Made by a program: the position numbers and the translations under genes
The notes under the pieces: generated by a model
What the model was told of the DNA's origin: nothing
What the model saw: the letters and a program-made list of their open reading frames with translations, nothing else
Database searches by the model: none
Shown here: positions 26,201 through 35,200 of the stretch, in pieces
How positions within the stretch are numbered: position 1 is the first letter of the stretch
Layout of the letters: the number at the start of each line of letters is the position of its first letter
Assembly: GCA_037783415.1 (NCBI GenBank)
Contig: JAZGTN010000009.1
Location: 9,424,001 to 9,488,000 of the forward strand
DNA from: Leptasterias polaris
Lineage: Eukaryota > Echinodermata > Asteroidea > Forcipulatida > Asteriidae
Reading direction: 5' to 3'
Length of the DNA stretch: 64,000 bases

Positions 26201-29200
26201 GCAATAAATAGTGGATATCCCCCACTTTTTTGAGCAGGGGAAATGGCCCATTAGAATCATCATTCCATACCCCATATTTTACCAATGGTGCTAAAACATT
26301 CCTATTGATATAAACGCGTAAAAGAAACAAACTCACGCACTTGAACAGGTCCAAATGTTCGAATACGCGCGAGACTTGCACTATTATTATGAAACTGTGT
26401 TACGAGGCAAAACATTCAATGTCAAAATCAAGGCACAATGAAACATTTCGTCATTTTGTTGTCACGCTTATTTACACTTAAAATGTTAACTTTTGTGATT
26501 CAATATACTAGTTTCCCCTTTCATTGCGTTGCCTTTTGGTAATTACTCCAAAACATGAATGACCACAAAAACATACTCGGTAAGAAGCACTGCAGCTGCT
26601 GTTAATAGTGTATAATATTTTGAGAAACACTCCCCATCTAAGAAAAACCACAACTTCAAAGCACAAATAAACTATTTAAATAAAATTTCAATATGAGAAA
26701 CGTTTTTTCGCATGTATCAACTCTCGGATTGTGTATTACAAACACGGATTATTCTTCCTGCGTGGACATAACCGCTCCAAATTTTCTGCAATATCTCAAA
26801 AACTCTACCAAATTTGTTAAATGAAAATGTTAAAGGTTAGTTTTTTGTACATTATCTACATTTATTGAGCCTTAAAATTGTTTGAACGGTATAAATGCCT
26901 TAACTTACTCTAGTTATTCACCATCAGATGAACACATTTGATTATAATCGTAAACAAAACAATAAACTAATTAAAATGAAACTTAATTAAATAAATTAAT
27001 GACAGAACAAACATAAAGCTTAGAAAAAAATATATATAGGCCTATATTACACTGAATGTTTATTGTAGGTTTGCGAGCACAAAACCACAAGTAAGATTGA
27101 CAAATGAAATTTTAGTTAATTATAAATTAATAATGCTACAAATCCACATCTCACCAAATAACTGCCTCAATATTTTCTGTGAATAAGATTATTATTATTT
27201 TATTTGGGGAGGAAAACCAGATATTTAAGTCAGAATGTAAAAAAATAACCTTAAAAAAACCTTATTAGGTCAGCTCGGTAGGCAAGATGACTGCCATTGT
27301 AAACAGGAATAGACCTTATGCATTGACGTCACCAAGCCGCCATCTTAGAGGTAAACTGATGATGAAACAATGGAAACGCGCTGATTTGTACGCGCGGCGC
27401 ACAAGACTGGCCAATGAGCATCTTCCTTTTGACCTCTAGGTGAGGGCGCCCTACTCAAATGACGTCATATGCATAAGGTCTATTGTAATGTTGTATTCAT
27501 GTCCATGCAGGCCCGGCCTCACTAATTCATAGTCTTGAGAATCACAAAGAAAATAATTTCTTTAGAGCGACTTGAGATGTTACAAATAAAGATGGCTAAG
27601 TTGCCCTCGAAGTTGGATTGAAATTTCCCTCTTTCTAGTATTATCAGACCAAACAAAAGTCTCGGGGGATTTTTGTGCGACGTTTTGCAGGTCATTTTCA
27701 TGCATTCGTGATTTGCTCATGGGTGTTCTAGAACACAAAGCACATGGCTGCAGAGGAGAATATGAAACACCTGCCATTGTAAAACACTCTCATCATCTGA
27801 AAAACTTTGGCGCAATGTATACTCGTCATATTAGAAAAGTTATTGAGATCAATAAGCACAACACTGTTCCTTAATAAGACATCGCGTATTTCATCAGCAG
27901 CATTGGCACACACGCCTACCACCCTACCTCTGCTGACAAGCCTCACATCACAAGCCTTCTGAGCGACTCGGCAGCTATGGGCTGTAGGCCTATACTCCCC
28001 ATGGAGCTGAGAAAGATTAAAGGAATATTCGGCCCAATGACCAGGGCACTAATGTAAAGCGCATTGAGGCGTTATTGTAAAATGTATTGTAAAACGCGCT
28101 TTATAATTAAGAACTAATTATTATTATTAAGGCACTCACACACAATGGGCAGCCCATACGATAACTAAGGGCCATCATACAACAGGCTACATTAATGCGT
28201 AACGCAATCGTTAGTCAGCTGCAAAGCGTCCAATCGTCCTATATTGATCAATATGGGACTCTTACAATTAAGTATTGTATGAACAGTATACAAAGTAAAA
28301 ATAGAGTACGATACGTGATGCGTAGTCCACTCAGTCATTTGACAAGGATTTATGCTTGCGGAATATATGTGCATTTTATAATTGCCTATTCATTAGGCCT
28401 ATTACACGTTCACAATCGCAAACACATTTAAGTGTGATTTTTGTATGGCATTTTTCATTCATTCCCGTTTTATTTTTTATTTTTTATTTTTTCGATTTTC
28501 AAAACAATTCAACCATTAATTTTCATCATGACAATTTCTAAACAATACCGTTACATAATCAAAACAAATCGATTTAAAGAAGTAACAAAAGTAAACAAAA
28601 TATGGAGGCATCATCTAGAAGGGCTTGAGGTGAGATGCCGGAAGGACAGACAAACATAACGTACCAAGGGCGTCGATCGCTACTGAAAAGTAGGGGTGAC
28701 GGGCGAGCAAGTCTTGAAAAAATACATCTTACATTATTTGCACCCCACACCATTACTTTTAAATTTAATTTGTGTAAAGAGAACGGTGACATCATACGTG
28801 TAGTTTTGTGCAAACAGACCATGTGACCACAACAAACATTTTTATGGTAATAATTATGAATCATACATACGGAGTGTATTTAGAGAATGACACGCAAAGA
28901 AAATAGTAGGACCGGAACGCACTCAAAATGTTCAAAAAGCTTTAGGTTAAATATTTATAAAATGTCTTCCCTTGTTGATGGATAATCATGTATGGAGATT
29001 AAAGCTTTAGTCCGGCGTTTATCGTGTGTCAGCTTGAAGTTCTTCGAAAAAACAAAATACTGCTTCTTCGACAAGGCTTGTCTGTCATGGCAAAAACTGG
29101 ATTTTACTACATTTTGCGATTGTAACAAAATGTAACACATTTGCACGTGCGCGTACACATGTCCACAGACATCCTTTGTAGGCCATGGGCCGAAGGCCAA

Positions 29201-32200
29201 AAAGTCCTCCAGAAATGGGAGAATGCTGCAGCCCCAGGGGTGAAGGGGAGATCTATACATCAAAATGTAGGGAATGGGTGGTGTCCTCTTCAAGAAAAAA
29301 CAATGTTCTACTAAAAATATTGGTTCACAAGCGAGAAATCCAAGATGGCGGCCAAAATCAAACATGGCGGCTAATTATTTCTTAGAAACACACATGTATG
29401 AAAAGCTATACATAAATGTTGAGCTCTTGCATAAAAATTCACAACTGGAAGGATTTCACAAGAACATGGAACTTGACAATTTACAAAATGGCTGCCATTA
29501 TCACTTTAAATATGATTTTTTGGAGCAAATAATCCATTATTTACATGTACCGGAACTATGGGTGCGTTCGATTAGCTTCCCCGGGTCGACCCCGGTCTGC
29601 TCATCCGGGTGAGCCCCTAACCATGAGCTAATCGAACGCCAACTTCCCCAGCATTCACACCGATGTATCTTGGGACAGCCGACCGGAACTACTTCCATTT
29701 TGTGCCGTATGTCCGATACTTTCCGTGGATTCACGAAAACATCGTAAAATAATTATTCTCAAGGTAAAACTGCAACATTAAACAATTTGTACAACCCCAC
29801 AGTGATACAAAGGTACCCGGCTTCGAATAAAAAATACTTATTGCTCACAAAAACGCTGTTGTAATGGCGAAAATGTGTGTCAAACTTCCTAAAATGTCCC
29901 GCTGAATTACAAACAAAATGGTGGCCATTGAGAAAGTTTTTTCGCCGTGACGTCATGAACTAGGGGCAGCCCCAAGTGACCCGCTCCACAAGCAGGGCAC
30001 TTGGGGCTGACCCGGGTGAGCCCCGCGAATGACGTCAAAGCTATTCGAACGCACCGGGGGAAGACCTGGGTCGACCCGGGGAAGCTAATCGAACGCACCC
30101 TATGTACATGTGTATGTATGACGTCATGGCCCTTGCAGGAGATTGTACTTTTTTTTAACAACACCTTTATACAGTGGTTTGTTTTTTCTGTTTTTCCTAA
30201 CTGACATACATGACTTTGTACACAATATGCTTTGAAAACTGTCAAGGCCACACGTGGGATGATGGCGGGAAATGATGATGTGCCCCCATTTAGCCCTGTC
30301 CTTTCTAGCCCCGCCCCCTCATATCCCAAATTCAAACCATCATAGGAATACTCAAATGTACAACTTTCCTGTTTTATTAAGAGGGAAAGACATTGTCTGA
30401 AATATTTTTAAATCTAGTATGTGAAGGGAAACGTAGAAGGTAGGAGAGAGGCTATAGTGCCCCCCCCCCCCCCTACAGAGACTGTGTAGGATGGGAGGCG
30501 TCAAATTGACCGCAAATGCAAGAGCCGAATTCTAAACAAATACAATTGAATTCTGTGAATTCTGGCACTTTAACTCAGCAATAGGGAAGGTCACGTTATA
30601 CTGGCGAAGTCATGGTCTGTGTAATATGCAATTTTTTCTAAGAATGATGCATGGTTACGCCACTGGCTACCCACAGTTTGCTTTTTTTGCTTATCAAAAT
30701 TCATTATTTGTTACTCCACAAAGGACATTCAATATTTCAATACAATACATGATAAGCAAAATGTTCCCTGAAAGGACTGCCTGGAGAAAACGTAATCACT
30801 TTTAGTAATGTCCTTTTAGTAATGTCAGTACTTTCTTCACTTCAGAATCAACAATTTCCATGTGTAAGTACACGTACACGTATTATGGCTAAAAAAATAG
30901 TAAAGTTTGCATGGTGGAATAACATGTAAAACCTGCTTTCAGAGCCATTACAACTCTTTATAGATAGGTGCTGTTAGTGTTAGTGTTGCATGTATATGGT
31001 ATTTCCACAATCATTACTAAACTGTCTACAAATATTTGATGAACAGTTTGTTTCTCAAATCTATGTTCTTGGTTCACCTTGCTTAATTCACTTCATTGTG
31101 TCAATGAATCAAAGAATTCATTCAAGACTGTTCGTTTTCGATATCTGAGGAGTCGCTGTCACTATCACTGTCATTGATGTCATCATCTTCTTCCACGTTT
31201 GATCTATTGCAACAATCAGTGCAGCGACACAAATCTGTACAACTTATGCCAGATTTTTTACAAGAGCACAGGTTGCTGTTGCAGGTTGTTTTCTTACAGT
31301 TGCAATGCACATATTTTTGCACAGCATCCGGAGCAACTGGCATTGAACTCCACTTTATGTCTAACTCTGTCCCAACGACCTTCCAACCATGTCTTGCAGG
31401 ATGTGGAGCACCAATGTGCTGCTTCAAAGCACATCTGTAAATTCTGGCCTGGTAGTTTGCTCTCATTGTATGAAGCTTCAAACTGTCTTTGTTTGGAGGC
31501 ATGGTAGTGTCGGTCAAATGGTCAAATCGGAAGCAGTTGTATCGGACTGTATTGATTTCTGTTTCTTTCCACCCATAGACTTCACATACAAACTTTTCAA
31601 GTACCTCAAAAAGTTTGTCATTAAGTGTCCATGAAACTCCTATCTCACTGAAGGCTGTCTGGTACAAAGGAGACTTTAGCATTTTCTTCAATGGCTTTGA
31701 TTTTCCTTTGCCTTTGAAGCAACTGATGGTGTCGCAGCCAGTGAATGGGTGGAGGCCCAACAATGCTTGTGCTTTCGTCTCTCCCATTTGTTGGCTTATC
31801 ATGGTCATGTCGATGAACTTGGCATTCCCTCCTGCAGTCATATGTAGTGTGATGCGAGGCAAAAGCAGCGTTGAAGCCCATACAGCGAGGATAAGTAAGG
31901 ATAATTTTTTTTAAACCAAGCTCTATGGTTAGTTTTAAATGGGGCCTATGACCCCCCTAATGTAATTTAATATTTTATCTAATTTTTTTTTTTTTTTTTT
32001 CCTTGTAAAATGTTTATCTGTTATTCATTGTAAGTGTATTATTGTAATTGCTTGTTCATTTTATTTCTAATTTTGGCCTATTGGTTTATTTGTAAAGCGC
32101 CATGAGCATAGGAGATGTGCGCTGTAGAAATACAGTTTATTATTATTATTATTATTATTATAAGTACATCTGTATCAACTGTTCGGATTATGATATTTTG

Positions 32201-35200
32201 ATAATTTGAAGATGACTTGGATGCATGGGCTGCATGGGCTGCATGAAGGAATACCCTGGTGTCAGCTTCCTCATGATCAGAGTGAAGATCTGGAACTTTA
32301 TCTGCTGAAGTTACTCCTTCATTGACGTGGAGTCTGAAACAATCTTCCCCTCGAGTGGCATAAACTTCAGTGTCTCCAAGGACCCCTGGTGAACATTTCA
32401 TCCATTCATTGACAAGGAATTCTAAAAGCCCTTCCTTGTTTCTGCCACTGGAGAGAAACTTCTTCATATGTTTAGGTAGCTTCTGTTCGCGTCGTTGAAT
32501 TCGAATGTGTGTATGTCCCATAGACCCCCGCTTCACTCGCTCGGACATTTTGATGGATTGTGATCTGTACCTGTCAACAACAAAATCAACACGTTGAGCA
32601 TGGTGTTTCTTTGCTACAGAGAGTAACTGTTTTAGGATGCTAGTATCAGCCAAATCACCGAATGTTACTGGAAAGCGACACTGTTGCTGGATCATCACCA
32701 TTGCATCAACAATTACTACATCTGCAGTTACAGATAAATCCGTGCTGACAGCATCAGGCACCAGATTCAAAATCTCGTGCATTAGGGCTGCCTTGTTTGT
32801 CTTTGCCATACACCCATCAAACTTGGCAAGTGCTGTTGATACCGAGCATAATGGATAGCTTACGACCTCTTTTAAATCTAGCTCCTTTTCTTGGGTGACC
32901 ATCAATATACTAGCCAGCAAACGTCTATTCTCCTTCACTGATGCATTTTCAAGGAAGACGTTTGATCGTGGTTTCTTGTTTATGCTTGAAAATGTCTTCC
33001 CTGTTGGTAGACTATGTCGCTCAAACAGATCTTTACTTCCTTTTACCAGCCTCTCAGAAACAAACTCAGTGAATCTTTCATCTCCCCGTTCAAAGGCAGT
33101 GAAAAGATCTGACTTTACGTTATCCGGTGCTACTGTCCCAGTAGAAATATTTAACAGCTGGTCGTCTGGCTCGTCAGTGAAGGGATTGGAGAAGCCATCC
33201 ACTGTTATCTTAACATTTTGGATGGCTTCTTCATCTGCTTTTGTACGTGAATTGTTGGCGTCATGATGTGAATACAAATCAGAGCCTTTACCCGCCATAG
33301 AAATACAAGAACTAGCAATGGAAGCTCTCGCAGGATGACTGAGGATCCATCGCTGAACTGCTCCTTTATTTAGTGTTATTCCCGTCATTCCTCCCTTTGT
33401 CTTGGAATCTCGATTAAAGGTCTGTTCGATGACTTGATCACATGCTGTCATTGAGAAAGCATGGCCTGCTTTCCGCTGCACTGCAAATTCTCCGTCAATC
33501 ATTTGGGCATGGATGAGAGGATGTGTGGAAGGAAGAGCTTTCATCTCGAGGTAGTAGACAGGAAGATAATTATCGTGAGTAGTTGATACTTCCGTATGAA
33601 AGAAACCAAGGTATCAAATCACGAATGGAAGACAGATGCAGCTCCTAGTTGCCTTCCCTCGTAGCTCTGATAAAGAGGAGGAGCAACTCTACAATCTCCA
33701 AGTTTTCCTTCAAAGACAAGGACCAAGATTTATCCCAAACCATGATCGGTTACACTGACACTAATAACTCACTAATAACTCACCTACACCGCACAGTGGA
33801 CTACCGTCGCTGTTGAATGTGTTCAGCTCCATAAGATCATTGGTTGAGCTCTGAAGGTTGAACTCAAAGCTTACAGGGTAGGACTGAAATGATTGTCCAA
33901 TCGGTGGAATGCTCATTCCGTTATTATCTAAGGTCACAGTTGCAAAGACTGAGGCTGCAGGAGTGGCCGGTGGGTCTTTAGGAATGTGATTATTACTGGT
34001 TTGTACATTGTATTCTGTGATTGTAATTAAATATCTTTATTTTTATCTGCAGGGGCAGATAAGATATAATATAATACTCATGTCATCCCTCTTCAAAACT
34101 CCTCCTATGTCATTGTTGTTATTACTACCTTCTTTTTTTTGTTTTATTATCACTATTATTATTGTTCTCGTTCAACGTAATCCTTTATGAGTGAATTGTT
34201 ATTTTTTGTTTCATTTATGGTATAATTTGTTTTGTATTTGTCAGTAGGCATTTCACTACAAGCCTCCTTTGGCTTTGAAAATGCCACCACATTAGTTTGC
34301 TACGTATCCATTACATTATAATATTTTGATTTCACTAGTTATTTGAGTTTTCATTAATTATTTATGTCCTAATCAGTTCTTGAATGTCTTTGATTTAAAT
34401 AATTGCTCTAAATTTGTTCATTATTATATCTTTTTTGTTTACCACTGTGGAAATAAATGTTGAGTTGATTTGATTTGATTTTGAAGATTCAAAGTGTGGG
34501 AGAGTTGTAGTGATCTATAAACGGGAATCAACCGCATGAGCTAATTGCTAAGTTCGAGCGTGCGCGCTGTTGTTTTCTAATTAATAATATTTTGATTAAT
34601 AAGATAATTAATAACAAAGATGGGAATAAAGTAAAGGAATGTATGAATAAGAAGGGAGTTTGTGTATTAGTAGAAGAGAGTAGAGCTAGAGCAGAGAGCT
34701 CTTAATTAAACAGTAATTGTTATAAAAGAGACATCATTACTTGCGTCCAACGTTTGTCTGTTGGTGGTCTTTAACTTCAACTTCAAGCCTCCCGTCCCGA
34801 TTATATATACGAATATACTACTACTACACTACTCCGCACGGATGTGAGGAACGAAAGGACCCAAACCCAGGCCACACAAACCCAGGAACACTATCATTTT
34901 CATTTTCATTGTCCAGGACAAGTTCTTGACCTTGGTAGGAAGTCCGATGTCCAAGAGGAGTACAGGATGATTGATCAAGCACTTTGGTTCGCTAAGCACT
35001 GTAACGTGAGTACTAACATTAAACACAAAAACATTAAATAAAACAAAGATGAATTTGGCCTAAAATTTATAAACAAGTGTAAACGTTATTGGTTTTTTTG
35101 AGACGGGCATACATATAAATCGGATAAATGATATGTACATGTAAGTGTAACATAATAGTAACCAACTTTGAGTCCTCTATAGGGTTAGGGTTAGGGTAGG

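Larger units (their letters stand above)
26508..28392 (+). repeat. Left arm of a large inverted repeat
   Basis: From ATATACTAGTTT at 26508 to ATTGCCTATT at about 28392 this segment matches, in reverse complement, 35343-36757. Matching landmarks include TTGCCTTTTGGTAATTAC, ACTCGGTAAGAAGCACTGCA, CAAATGAAATTTTAGTTAAT, GTCAGCTCGGTAGGCAAGAT, TAGTATTATCAGA and GTCATTTGACAAGGAT. It is longer than the right arm because of a 173-bp MITE (27310-27482) and other extra sequence (about 27840-28130). The outer 450 bp resembles a TTAA MITE. The inner part in the right arm preserves a short reading frame (see the right arm). Confidence 0.85.

Noticed and set aside
33780..33965. Extra GABA-B receptor exon between exons 1 and 2
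   Set aside because: Exons 1 and 2 join in phase 0 and align continuously with the family; this segment's sequence does not resemble a flytrap domain.
34490..34840. Solo LTR (TG start, TATAAAAG box, ACTACA end)
   Set aside because: No target duplication, no clear CA end and no second LTR; too little to call.
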